In this document: piece after piece, positions 1 to 10,568 of the stretch
Layout: each line of letters begins with the position of its first letter
Position numbering within the stretch: position 1 is the first letter of the stretch
NCBI RefSeq assembly: GCF_042100115.1
Contig: NC_091274.1
Location: 3,162,001-3,226,000, forward strand
Source of the DNA: Alternaria dauci
Taxonomy: Eukaryota; Ascomycota; Dothideomycetes; Pleosporales; Pleosporaceae
Length of the DNA: 64,000 nt
Reading direction: 5' to 3'
Notes under the pieces: generated by a model
Told to the model about the DNA's origin: nothing
Database searches by the model: none
The model's input: only the letters and a program-made list of their open reading frames with translations
Translations under genes and position numbers: made by a program

Positions 1-1
1 C

Positions 2-2105
2 CAATCAGAACGGCCTGAAGGAACAGCTGTCCCCGACGTCCTGCAACACGACGACCAAGTGGTTAGACAATCTACATTACCGGCGCGCACCTCTTCTCCA
101 GCAGAATCTTCCCTTCTCTTCCAGAATATCGCGTATGCGAGTGCAGAAATACCTAGCCATACACCAGCATGTCCGCCTCCTACGCTTCCCATGGGAGACA
201 TGGGCCACGTGGACAACGACGGAGGTTTCTGGATAGATGATCACGATCTTTTCGGCTACCACGTAGCAAACTCCTTCTCCGATTTGGACTCGTTGCTCGA
301 TGACTGTGCCGGCCTCGGGTGGAGTGACTTGTTTGGCTCCACGATGAGCTTTTCAACACCTACCATCCACGACGAAACATATCATGATTCGATCGAAGTT
401 TTAGCCCATACTACTAGTCAGTCACATGGTTTCAACGATGGAGGTCAGATTCCACGGCATACAATCGAATCCGAACACCTTCTGGATATGCAAAGTATAG
501 CGATTTTGGCGGCAGCATCAAGCCCACAACCTCCCCCATACGTACAAATGGAATTAGATATTGCCGAAGTCCTAGAGGATGCAAAAGTGCTCTTGAAGCA
601 CTTTCGAGATGTTGTGGTCCCCCAGTTCGCTCCGCTGCCAATGGACTCGAAGTCGCCATGGGAACTCCTCAATTGGAGCAGTGCTGTGCGCACTCTTGCT
701 GACATAACCTACCTCCAGAGTTCCGATGTCAAGCAAGCAAATTTGGCTAATCTGTTCGCCATCCTTGGCTGCTCCGCACATATCATTACCAAAACGCAAA
801 GCTATCCTGACACTCTGTCGAACCAGAGGGGAGCCCAAATTCTGGATTATGCCTCACGCCATGCTAAGAGCCATATACAGGAGTCTTTGAGATTGGAAAC
901 AGCTGGTCCAAGAAAGGCCAAATACAAAGACCAGCTAATGGCCCTCTTCAGTCTCATTGCGCTTGCGGTATGCATCCCTCCCCTATCGTGGAAGCCATGC
1001 TGAATGCCAATAGACCTTAAGCGGCAACTCGAACGACGCTAGGTGTTACATCATTGACGCAGAGCGTCTGATGAGACTACGAGGACTGGCCAAGCGAGAA
1101 TTCTCTCGCAAAGCCCGATTGTTGCACCACGTGTATACCTGGCTCAGAATCATCGGCGAAAGCACTTTCACCCTGCATGACCACTCCAGTTTTGATTTTC
1201 AGGCGAAGATAGAAAGAACTACCCAGAATGGAATCGCAGTCTCTGGCGTTTCGTCGACCTCAGAGCAGAATGTAGCGTTGGCAGATGAGCACCCTGAGCT
1301 TGACGATTTCCTCCGAGTGGAAACACATGGCCCAGATAGCGACACAGAAGTTGGTACCTCGAAAGACCAAGAAGCTGGACTCCGAGACATCCATCTATCA
1401 GATCTACGCCGATGGCCAAAAACACTCTACATGGATATTTATGGGATTCCAGAGGATTGGCTCAGCCTTGTCTCGCAAACCACTAGAGTCGCCAACGTCA
1501 TCGAATTTCTTGAGAAAACGCCCTCACAAGCTCCACGAACTTTTACAGACTCTTTGCAAAAGAAGATAACGCGATTAGAGCACATGGTCTGTTCTTTTTC
1601 CGCTCAGCACAGCATGCCCGGAGCTCCTCTACCGCGAAATGACAACAATGAGGTTGCACCGAATCATTCGGTGTCCAGTCGAGCAATGTTGAGAGCTATG
1701 GGCTCAGCGTTGGTCATATTCTTCTATCGGAGGATCCGCAACGTCCATCCTCTAATTCTGCAGTCTCACGTCAATGACGTCGTCACAGCACTGCGGGAGT
1801 TTGATCTCGCGCAGGATCACACAGATATCAAAACACTTGGTACACCGTGGCCAGCTTTCATTGCAGGCTGTGAAGCGCTATCAACTTCTTTGCGGGAAAC
1901 CTTGATGGAGTGGATGAGGAAAGGTGCGAGCCAGTCCGCCTATAACGGCTTCACCGCCTCGCAAAAGGTCATGCAGGAGGTATGGGATCATCGCGATGCA
2001 ACCGGAGACTTACAAAATTCTGAGAATGGCGTGTCCAACAGAAGCAAGGTTTACTCCTGGGTTGATGTATCGCGAGATGATAAATTTTGGCTCATGCTAT
2101 ACTAG
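2..2105 (+). CDS. Fungal transcription factor, ARGRII/Fungal_trans_2-like, 5' end outside window
   Basis: The coding sequence is open from the left edge, so the N-terminus, where a Zn2Cys6 cluster would be expected, is not visible. Exons 2..967 and 1014..2105 are joined over a 46-nt intron (968-1013, GTATGC donor, CTGAAT branch, TAG acceptor, phase 0), leaving about 685 visible residues. The text matches the Fungal_trans_2 regulators typified by yeast arginine-metabolism regulator II: VLLKHFRDVVVPQFAPL, then DARCYIIDAERLMRLRGL across the splice, then IYGIPEDWLSLVSQTTRVAN, ending SWVDVSRDDKFWLMLY. The family acts in the nucleus as pathway regulators. The target genes cannot be read from sequence, and an arginine link is not implied. 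It is tail-to-tail with the oxidase gene, 41 bp away. Confidence 0.85.
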
Positions 2106-2146
2106 CTGGAATCACGATCAGATCCATTGACTGTATCGCGTCTACA

Positions 2147-3410
2147 TCAAAGCTTCGCAAGGATACCATTGCTCTCCAAAACGCTCAGATGGTTCGTCGT
2201 GATCTCCTTCACGGAGCGGCACCCGGCCAAAGCCATTGTTGATCTAAACTCCTCGTACAAGATGCGGATGCCCAGTTCTACGCCCGCTTGGCCCTTGTAC
2301 TTGTGCACAAGTTAGTGAGTGGACTGGTCTGAAGTCATAGTCACTTACAGCTAACCCCCAAATAGCCACCCGTCCGAGAAAGCAAAACTCTGCCCCAAGT
2401 GCGATAGCCTTGAAGATGTCTGAACCCCTTCTTATGCCACCGTCTACGGCAATTTTTATGCGTCCCTTAGCGACTGGAGCACAGGAGCGCAGCGCGTCTA
2501 GTGTCGCCGGCACACCGTCGAGCTGACGCCCGCCATGATTCGAGATGATCACACCATCGACGCCCGCTGTCACAGCTTGTTCAATGTCTTCAGGCGATAG
2601 CACACCTTTCAGCCATATCTGCATCTTTGTGTTATTCCGCAGCCATGGTATAACCTCCTCCCATTCCAGTGTATCGTCAAAAGCTGTGGGCCCATTGCGC
2701 TTGGTCTCGTCATCGCCAAAGTCGCCATCTCCGCTGGAAAGGATATTAGGGAAAGAAAGATTATTCGGCAGCGCAAAGTTTGTGCGCATTTCTCCTAGCC
2801 GTCGTCCTAGGACTGGTACGTCGACAGAGAGAAAGAGTGCTTTGTATCCGGCTTCTAGCAATCTGTTAGCCTGTGCTTGCAATGGTTCAGGTCACTCACT
2901 TTCTGCCCTTTCCAGCAACTGCAGGGTGCGGTTTCTGTCTCGCACAATGCACATCTGCATCATGTAAGGGTTGCCAGTTCCTTGCGCTTTGACGTCTTCC
3001 AATGCAACATTCGAGTATGAAGATAACGCCATTGGTATTCCTGCCTTAGCCGCCGCCTTTGATGTCGCTAGTTCTCCGTCTGGATGTGCTAGACAATGCA
3101 TCGCGGTCGGACTAATACCGCAAGGAAAAGTAGCCCTGTAACCGAAAATTTCTGTACTTGAGTCCAAGTTGGAGACGTTGCGAAGAATGAGAGGGCGGAT
3201 CTTGTATCGGTCATACGCCGAAACGTTGTCACGCAGCCTAGTCAGATCAGAGAGTGCCATGTGGAAGCGGTTGATTACGAACGTGATCATGTCCATTGCG
3301 CCACCGTTGTAGAAATCGCGATACCCTTCAGAAAGACATCTCGTGCCTTCTTTCTCGAGGTCTTGGATTGAGAAGATGAGGGGATCGAGGTTCGATGGGC
3401 GGTTTGCCAT
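2147..3410 (-). CDS. FMN-dependent (S)-2-hydroxy-acid oxidase/dehydrogenase
   Basis: Three exons, 3410-2900, 2854-2349 and 2299-2147, give 389 residues. Intron 1 is 45 nt (phase 1; CTAAC branch, acceptor TGCTAG) and intron 2 is 49 nt (phase 0; CTAAC branch). The ATG at 3410 has a good context. Family landmarks are FYNGGAMD (Y34), WLKG (K253), SNHGGRQLDG (H277, R280) and the phosphate-binding DGGIRRGSD (308-316). Known enzymes of this family (glycolate oxidase, lactate oxidase, cytochrome b2 core) oxidise L-2-hydroxy acids through FMN. No heme-b5 domain or mitochondrial presequence is seen, so a glycolate-oxidase-like enzyme is likelier than cytochrome b2. The usual active-site Tyr in the FFQLY strand is Cys (C154 in MMQMC), so the substrate is uncertain. 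It shares a 604-bp divergent promoter region with the aldolase gene. Confidence 0.9.
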
Positions 3411-4014
3411 AATTGTAACGGAGAAAACGATGTTGTGGGAAAGCAGTCTAACGCTGGGGTCTCGTCGCGATACCGACAGTCGTTTGCGTCTGGCAGAGTC
3501 TTCTTCACCTGTGTTGGCGAAGTCTCGACGACTTTGATACCAGGTCTAAGGAATCGCCTTTCCGTTATGCGCCGTTACTCATGGGTCGCCATCTGCTGCG
3601 ATCCGGCACTGAACAGCGAGATAAGGCTAGGCATTTACAAGAGGATGCGGATACCTTACTTCACGGGTTCACTGATAGAACAACTGGATCGATCTGGCGT
3701 TGTGCTCGCGGAACGACATACTGGATTGAGTTTCCAATCGGCACCTGAGCCCTCCAATCTGACCGATCAGCGTGGCCGGAAACAAGTCAACCAGACTAAC
3801 CACATCCGGAAGGTCACTCCTGTGAAAGATGCCCCGCAACACTCAGTCGGGTAGCCCTACACTTATGCGATTGCGAGGTTTTATAGAGCTTAGATTTGTG
3901 TATCTATTTCAGGTCGCCTTGTTATTGACATTCGAATCTTTCTCAACGTACAGCGTCTCGTTACATCCAATCTTCACGCACATCTCTTTGAACATAACAC
4001 CCGCCTCAACAACC
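3411..4014. other. Divergent intergenic region (shared promoter)
   Basis: These 604 bp separate the oxidase (minus) and the aldolase (plus) and should hold both promoters. A 139-codon frame at 3435-3854 has no recognisable domain and I do not call it a gene. AT-richer sequence just before the aldolase ATG probably forms its 5' leader. Confidence 0.6.
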
Positions 4015-4938
4015 ATGGCACCACGGAAGCTCAGCGGCATCCTAGTAGCCCTTATCACACCCTTCTCCGATGACGGAAAGACGGTACATGAGGGGAGGCT
4101 ACAGGCACACATTAACCGGATGATTGAGGCCGGAGTCCATGGTCTCGTTCCTGGAGGCACGACCGGCGAGTTCACGGCGATGACATCGGAGGAGAGAAAG
4201 AACGGACTGGAGCTTGTTATCAAGTACACGGCAGGAAGGGTTCCTGTGGTAGCTGGCATTGGCGCCTTGTCGACGTGGGAGTGTGTCGATCTAGCGACCC
4301 ATGCGGCTAAGGCTGGCGCTGACGCGCTAATGGTGGTCCCTCCATTCTATGACCCTGTCAATTATGAGCAGCTGCGAACTCTGATGAAGGAGGTTCATGA
4401 GGCATCGAATCTGCCCATCATGTTCTACAACATCCCTTCCGCTAGCGGCATCACGCTATCGCCCACAGAATTAGCATCTCTGTCGGAAGTGGGCGTACAA
4501 TACATGAAGGATACATCGGGAAACGCGCCGGCGTTGACCGAGCTGCTTTTCGAGCTCGACGACAGAATCACGGCATTCAATGGCTGGGACACACTCACCT
4601 TCTACGGCCTTGCCGCCGGGGCCAAGGGCTCTGTGTGGGGCGCCACTAACATCATACCCGAGCTCTCAGTGGAGCTGTGGAATAAACTGGCCGTTCAGGG
4701 CGATCTCGGAGGCGCGCGGGAGCTGTGGAGAAAAGTCTTCCCCATCTGCAAGTTCCTCGAGAGCCACAACTACCCTTCGGCGGTCAAGACGGGCATGGAG
4801 CTGCGAGGATGGGAGACAGGTGGCCTGCGAAGGCCGTTTGATCTACTTGCGAAGGAGCATGCCGAAGAGCTAGCGGGCTATCTGAGAGCATCAGGGTTGC
4901 AGACCACAGAGGGCAAAATGCTGTTAAAGAGTACTTAA
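4015..4938 (+). CDS. DHDPS/N-acetylneuraminate-lyase superfamily aldolase
   Basis: A single-exon gene of 307 residues. I place the start at the ATG at 4015 (AACCATGG context, MAPRKLSGIL) rather than an upstream in-frame ATG, because the extra 62 residues are unrelated to the family. It is a class I TIM-barrel aldolase: GGTTGEF (47-53), FYNIP with Y138, and the Schiff-base lysine K165 in YMKDTSGN. The DHDPS arginine that follows the YNxPS motif (Arg138 in E. coli) is Ala here (YNIPSASG), and fungi make lysine through alpha-aminoadipate, so this is not a lysine-pathway DHDPS. Family reactions include cleavage of 4-hydroxy-2-oxoglutarate, 2-keto-3-deoxy sugar acids or sialic acid to pyruvate plus an aldehyde. 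The substrate is unresolved. The neighbouring hydroxy-acid oxidase fits a glyoxylate or 2-hydroxy-acid product. Confidence 0.88.
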   Translation: MAPRKLSGILVALITPFSDDGKTVHEGRLQAHINRMIEAGVHGLVPGGTTGEFTAMTSEERKNGLELVIKYTAGRVPVVAGIGALSTWECVDLATHAAKAGADALMVVPPFYDPVNYEQLRTLMKEVHEASNLPIMFYNIPSASGITLSPTELASLSEVGVQYMKDTSGNAPALTELLFELDDRITAFNGWDTLTFYGLAAGAKGSVWGATNIIPELSVELWNKLAVQGDLGGARELWRKVFPICKFLESHNYPSAVKTGMELRGWETGGLRRPFDLLAKEHAEELAGYLRASGLQTTEGKMLLKST

Positions 4939-5169
4939 GGTTATATAACTAGATTATAGCTACATGTACGATCTAAGAGGTCGGCAATGAAATTATAAAT
5001 TGCACAGGTGGTTTATATCCGCGCATCCCTTGATAATCGCAATTGTGAGTTTGACCTTTAGGACTTAACCCACATGTAGTGCTTCATGCATTCTCGAGAA
5101 CAGCTAATACGTAACATTTTCTAACAACTAACCAAACTTTCTATAATGCACGCTGGGTATGCCAGTTTT

Positions 5170-6724
5170 TTAGTGTCCACCGCCTGCCGAATTGGAATTG
5201 TCATCACAAGACCAAGCACCAGACGTTCCGGAATTGTAATCGTCAACAATACTGACGATAGCACTGTACGAACCAGCGACCATGATGAATGTCCCAATAA
5301 GAATAACGAACGATGCCCAGGCAACACCAATCGCCCACGAAGTGCCCTTGTTTGGGCGCTTGAAGTTATCGTACAACCACATAGCTCCGAGCGGCTGCAT
5401 CGACATGAAAGTCGCAAGCAGCGCGCCAACGAGCGAGATGAGAGAACCGAAATTCGGTACGGCCGAGCAGATAACATAGGCTGCGAGTGTGACACCGAGA
5501 GTGCACGACAGCCATGTGAGCCAATGGGTCTTTGAGTTCGAGACGAGGTGCTTGGATCCCTTCATTATGCGGAGGAAGACGTACTTGGCCGGGTAGTGGG
5601 TAACGAGACAGGTCGAAGCGATGAGACCGGTGATGGCGAGACCGTAACAGACGCGCTTGAGAAGGGGGCCAGCAGAACCAAGAGCGGGAGATGCTACATA
5701 GGAGCCACAATAGTAATAGACGACGACACCAACAACAATATAGATGGCTGTCATCGTTCCCTGGCAGATGTACATGGCTTTGTTGTAGTCCTTGGGCTCG
5801 CGCATTTCCGACATGATGGCAAAGAAGGCAGGTGTGCCAGCGTAGGCGAAGACGAAAGTGTTGAGAGCGGACATTGCCTCGATGAATGTTGGGTCTCCAA
5901 TCAACTTGTAATCCGACACGAACGGTCCGTCTTGGGGTGCGGCTGCTGGACGGTCCTGGACACCAACGGCGATGGTCAAAGTGAGCAGCGCGACGATGAT
6001 GGATACCACGCCGGCCCATGCGAGCCATGAGATCTTTCCTAGAGTCCGAATCGAGCCTGTCAAGAAGCCTATTATGGCGGCCACGGCGACAAAAACGGCA
6101 GTGCATGTTCCGTGAAGGGAGAGTGCGTTTAGGGCGGTGGAGATACTCGAATAGCCGGCTGCAGCGACACAGATCCACCCTTTCAATAGTCAGTACCTCG
6201 TCTAAGATCGTGTCGGCGGAGAGCTTACAAAGCATGAAGGCAACGCTCATGAACTCTTTGCCAAATTTTCCACCCAATTTCTCACCCACGTCTACGATAC
6301 TGTAGACCTCGGGATGGTTGAGCCTGAATCTACCAACCACGTAGTTGCCCCAAGTGATTGTACCACCAATGCCAATCATACAGAGCACTCCAGGGATCAG
6401 ACCAAGCGCGTCAAATGCAGCTGGGATGGAAAGCACACCCAGCCCAATCTGCGTCTTGATCATGACGACAACGGATCCCATCCAACCAACCTATGAATGT
6501 AAGCCAATATGCGACATGTAAAGACGAGCGTGAGGACGTACATCGCGATAGTTGGGGCCTTTCTCCGTGATCTCGCCAAATACCTCATCTGTGATTGAGA
6601 ACCGGCGTCCACTTGTGCTGAATATACTGCCTCTGCGGTGTGTCTCTTGCGGTTCGAGATCATACTCGTTTTTCTTGTAGGACGACTGCGTCGGCTCGAG
6701 AACGTTGTTCGGCTCGTAAGACAT
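5170..6724 (-). CDS. AAAP-family amino-acid transporter (Aa_trans)
   Basis: Exons 6724-6542, 6490-6229 and 6179-5170 give 484 residues. The introns are 51 nt (phase 0) and 49 nt (phase 1, CTGAC branch). The start is ATG 6724 (CCACCATGTC). A hydrophilic N-tail of about 60 residues (ending GEITEKGPNYRD) is followed by the family's first helix, MIKTQIGLGVLSIPAAFDAL, and further hydrophobic segments with an alternating loop pattern. Later landmarks include NALSLHGTCTAVFVAVAA, NTFVFAYAGTPAFFAIMSEM and GALLATFMSMQPLGAMWLY. Fungal proteins of this type move neutral amino acids at the plasma or vacuolar membrane. The substrate cannot be deduced. It ends 231 bp from the aldolase stop, tail to tail. 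Confidence 0.88.
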
Positions 6725-8420
6725 GGTGGAACTAGAGTGGGACAACCGGGTGCATGGAAGCAGAAGACAAGATCGGAGCGGTACAGATGGGTGGATACCC
6801 GTGGACTCGCGTGATGAAGGTTCGGAATAGTTTGGATTAGGGTTGACCTGGGGAACGCTTCGTGTTTATGAACTAAAACTGGTTCCCTTCCGTAGTCCAT
6901 CTGGGGTACATATGCTGGTACGTAATTCACAAGGTCCCTCGAATCGCTCATCGCACTCTTGTCAAGACGACAGCGATCCCATCCACGCTAAGGTACGCAC
7001 AGGCCGGGTCTTCGTCCCAACACTCACGTGTTGTCCCCGGGAATCGTACCGGGCGCCGAATCGATACGCACCGGAATGAAACACCGGATCTGCGCTGGTG
7101 ACATCCTTCCCGATTCGTCTAATCCTGGTCAGAGCAAATGCCGCGTCGTACATTTCCCATAGCAAGCCGAGAGAACATCGGTTATGGGAGGCGTCAAGGT
7201 TAACGGGCCGTCCTATGCCCAGGCGCCTATTATTGCACTCTGAGGCGAGTTTACTGATCTCCCAGATAGCTCCAGTCGCTCTAGTAGGTCGTGACATCAG
7301 GCATTGACGAGCGCTGAGCGGGGTATCGCGCGTAACATTGTTCTCCAGAGGTTCTCGCGAACTGGACATACTAGCTGCGCTATCTAGCCGGGGATTTCGA
7401 AGCCCAAAGGTGACGCAACGCGTGGGACTGCGGCTCTAGTGCGTTATTTTCCTGGGGAAGAAGACGGCCGAGGGTCTTGTGCGGAGAAAGCGTCAGGCCA
7501 GTAAGGCTTAGCGCTGGACGATCATGACGCTAGTCTGGATAGAGGGGATTCTTTCCGAGCTAGCAGCATGACAGCCAACCGTGCATCGGACCGTCCTGTC
7601 TTCCTGGGCTGATAGCTGAATGGCTTGCGTTTTACGCTGAGATGTCATCATCGCCCTTGGGGCTCTCCAAGTGCAGAGCTGAGAGCGGCACATGATACCT
7701 AACAACGACATGCGATCTCACAGATAGTTCGCTAATCTTAAGCAGTTCACTTTTGCAGATTGTGTCGTCATTGCTGTTCCCCGAGAACGCTGGAATGTAG
7801 GGTGTGTCTAACCATTATCATGATCCTGGACCGGAGTGGATACTGTAGCATGTCGCGTCGTTGGAATGGTGTGGCGGCCTTGTTCCACATGGTTCGGAGC
7901 GAGGGGACGGTTACAATCTTTTGGATTCATCAGCACACCCAGTATCATGTTTACTATTTGCGCATTGTGGATACTGTATCGTCGAGAGAGGGTCTTCTAG
8001 ACGTACGCGAAGTGCTTCAGGGTTCGCGACGTCGCAGATTGATGCTACCAGTGGGTCACATCACGCCAGATACCAGGTGGTAATTCGGACTATCACATCA
8101 CGCCAGATACCAGGTGGTAATTCGGACTATCACAATCTTGACACCCGCAAACAAGCCGCGGTCTGACAAGCTAAGCACCATGTGCGCAGCGAATGTGTGC
8201 AGCACCCCACGGACTCTCGACCTTCCACAGTAGAACACCGCGATTGCTTATCAGCTGTCAATCTTGGTAGCAGTAGGTCCATACGAAGATCGCAATGAGC
8301 GAAGTGTATTGTGGGGCTGAGAGCGATATGGAAATATCCCTACTCCACCGCGACCGGATGTAGACGACGTGTTCGTTGCGCTACTGCAGTGACATCTCTT
8401 CAAGCGTGTTGCGATAGCAT
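6725..8420. other. Intergenic region without a convincing gene
   Basis: This 1.7-kb stretch upstream of the transporter has normal base composition and only short frames (the longest is 135 codons, minus strand near 6962-7369), with no family motif. Its one notable structure is the 37-bp tandem duplication at 8056-8129. The part next to 6725 should contain the transporter promoter. Confidence 0.5.
8056..8129. repeat. 37-bp tandem duplication
   Basis: Two identical 37-bp units lie head to tail (8056-8092 and 8093-8129), each containing CGCCAGATACCAGGTGG. A third copy begins but breaks after five bases. No difference is seen between the units, so the duplication is recent. It is shorter than the length normally recognised by RIP. 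Confidence 0.95.
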
Positions 8421-9153
8421 TCATGCTTCTCCACTCGTCGCCGCGTCGTTGTGCATCTTCTCACAGTACTTCTTCAAGTCCTCGCACCAGACACCAAGCT
8501 TGCTTTTCAGCGTGTCCTCGTACATCAACTTGACCACCCTTGAAAGCATGCCACTCATAATCTCCCAGGTCCTGACCTCGCACTCATTCTCGCCAGTGAC
8601 AATGACCTCATGGAACCTTTCCAGCTTCATGCCAAACGCGTACATGCCTCCGTTGCCCGTCCAGCTCACTCTGTACACCTTGCTGAGATCAGCCGTGAAC
8701 ACCGGATCCTGGAGCAGTTCCGGCGAGAGGTACGATGTCGGCGAGGAGGGAGTGCAGATGTCTACGACTTTCAGCGGTGTGAGAGTGACATTGTTCGGTT
8801 TGTCTGCGTTCATGACGACGGTGAAGCGCATCGTGCAGCCGATGGTCATACGGTCTTTGGCCTAAGGAGAGGTATGCGCAGTCAGCATCGGTCTCGCATG
8901 CGATTCGAACGGCATCGTCACTTGCATCTCCATCTTGCAGACCCTCGGGCGACGAGGGCTGTGTGAGAATCTCCGCGCAGGGGACCCAAGTATTCCATTT
9001 GGGATAGTCGGCGGCGCGCAGAATAGTGTCGAACACGAGCGGTGCCGGGGCGCGCACGACGGTGGAGTAGCCAATCTGGAGAATGGCACTCTCTCGCGGG
9101 ACGATCTTGGAGGTGAGGCCGTTAGCCGGCGGCCAGCTGGCGGCTTCCGACAT
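8421..9153 (-). CDS. SRPBCC (polyketide-cyclase/START-like) domain protein
   Basis: Two exons, 9153-8926 and 8861-8421, give 222 residues. The N-terminal half carries the SRPBCC opening strand and helix: STVVRAPAPLVFDTILRAADYPKWNTWVP. The C-terminal half has the strand pattern YRVSWTGNGGMYAFGMKLERFHEV and a final helix with LGVWCEDLKKYCE. These helix-grip folds bind hydrophobic ligands, and many fungal members are uncharacterised. No signal peptide is seen. The intron is unusual: the frames join cleanly only with a GC donor (GCAAGT at 8925) and an AG at 8862, a 64-nt GC-AG intron with a CTGAC branch. A GT one base downstream of that site would break the frame. Confidence 0.7.
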
Positions 9154-10568
9154 GGCGCAGTAGATGGTATGCGTGGATGCGCATTGTAAGGGAGCGACAC
9201 CAAGAGTGTCGTTGGATGCGGCTGACGACGCGGAAAGTTGCTGACCCGCGTTGGCGCGTCAAGGTGCCTTGCCTTATCGATAAGAGCCGTGGTACCTTCA
9301 CCCCCACCCCCTCATGTAGCGGCGCCCATTCGGCGACCCATCCGAAACACCGGTCGATGAACCCGAGAGCTATCGCACCCGGCACAAGCTGCCTATCGCA
9401 AGTGCTTTACCCAAAAATCTCATTCCCATTACCGTTCCACCTCTATCTTGGGCTTCACCACCCCTGACTTCTCCGCATTCTCAACTTAGTTTCGTCCGTC
9501 GCAATCGGCTCTCCAAAGCGATGCAATCGATGTGCATCACTGTGTTGAACATATAAGAGATCAGCGACCCTGTCATCCTTCATGATCCTGATCGATGGGG
9601 ATGTGGCATAAATGTTCAAATGTTCCAGGCGCTTCATACAGCTTCTGCTTCCGACACACCTGCTGCAAACCACCGCGCAAATTCTATGCGTGCAATGTAG
9701 CATTGCGACGCATGATTGTCTGGCCATGAGCACCTGACCAGTGGTAAATCGAAACCTCATATTAGCCGGTCGCTGCACCCAAAGTAAAAGCTCTCCAGCA
9801 TCGCGCTTTGTATTGGGAAACTGAAGCGCCCCAAGAGTTTCCGCCTTGCTGTGGCCTTGGACATGACGTCATCATACTGCATTTCTGTCGGCAATTGAAG
9901 CGGCCTCGGGATGCTCGCCGACCACCAAGTCCAAGTCATGCTAGGTCTCTTCCTCACAAGACCACGACTCACTGCACTCCATGTTGATGAGAGTACACCG
10001 ATCTGGCCGCCGCAGTCTGGAAATACGAACTTGCACTGTCGCATTCTCTGTGATGCGAAATCTTGAGCCTCAAAGCTTCGAGGAGCTTCTGCAACGTTGT
10101 GGTCTGCTCGGCACAAGGCTTGGTGTCGGCAAGCTTCAGGCAACTGCAGCGGCGTCTGTGCAGCTGCGCGGGTTACCACGTCCAGTAAGCCTTGGATCGC
10201 CCGACCATGGTCGCACAAGATTTTGCTTCGACTAGCAAGCTCAAAGAGTCGAAATCCTGAGAGATCCACACTACCATGCTCGCATCTGGAGACCTTCCCG
10301 CCTGCTAGCACTGCCGAGAGCCCGCAATCTCAACTCTTGGGGCCCCACGGGAGCCATGTCTCCACACCGTTTAACGACCACGCGCGCAGGCCACGATGTA
10401 ACCTGGTTGCGCTCGCAGCAGTATGCTATAAAGAGGTTCGGTCACCCGTGCGACGTCCGATGACGGCACTTTGCGCTTCAGAAAACTGGGAGGCATCGAT
10501 ACACTCTGTTTTGCGATCCTGCACACCTGAATTGCAGGCCCGACACCGCGCTACGCCATTCATCCATC
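9154..10568. other. Intergenic region, no supported gene
   Basis: These 1.4 kb lie between the divergently transcribed SRPBCC and sugar-transporter genes. The longest frame is 184 codons on the minus strand (9757-10311). It shows no domain, no intron-linked extension and no signal peptide, and I leave it uncalled. The sequence should include both promoters. Confidence 0.5.

Noticed and set aside
3435..3854. 139-codon plus-strand frame between oxidase and aldolase
   Set aside because: No recognisable motif and it lies in the shared promoter region; it also overlaps the proposed upstream start of the aldolase.
3829..4014. Upstream in-frame start for the aldolase
   Set aside because: The 62 extra residues are unlike the family, and the ATG at 4015 has the better context and gives the usual length.
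5366..6481. 371-codon frame overlapping the transporter
   Set aside because: Reads past the second intron in the wrong frame and becomes Arg/His-rich. The spliced transporter explains the region.
9757..10311. 184-codon minus-strand frame
   Set aside because: No domain, no plausible splice extension, and no relation to neighbours. Frames of this size occur by chance in GC-balanced DNA.
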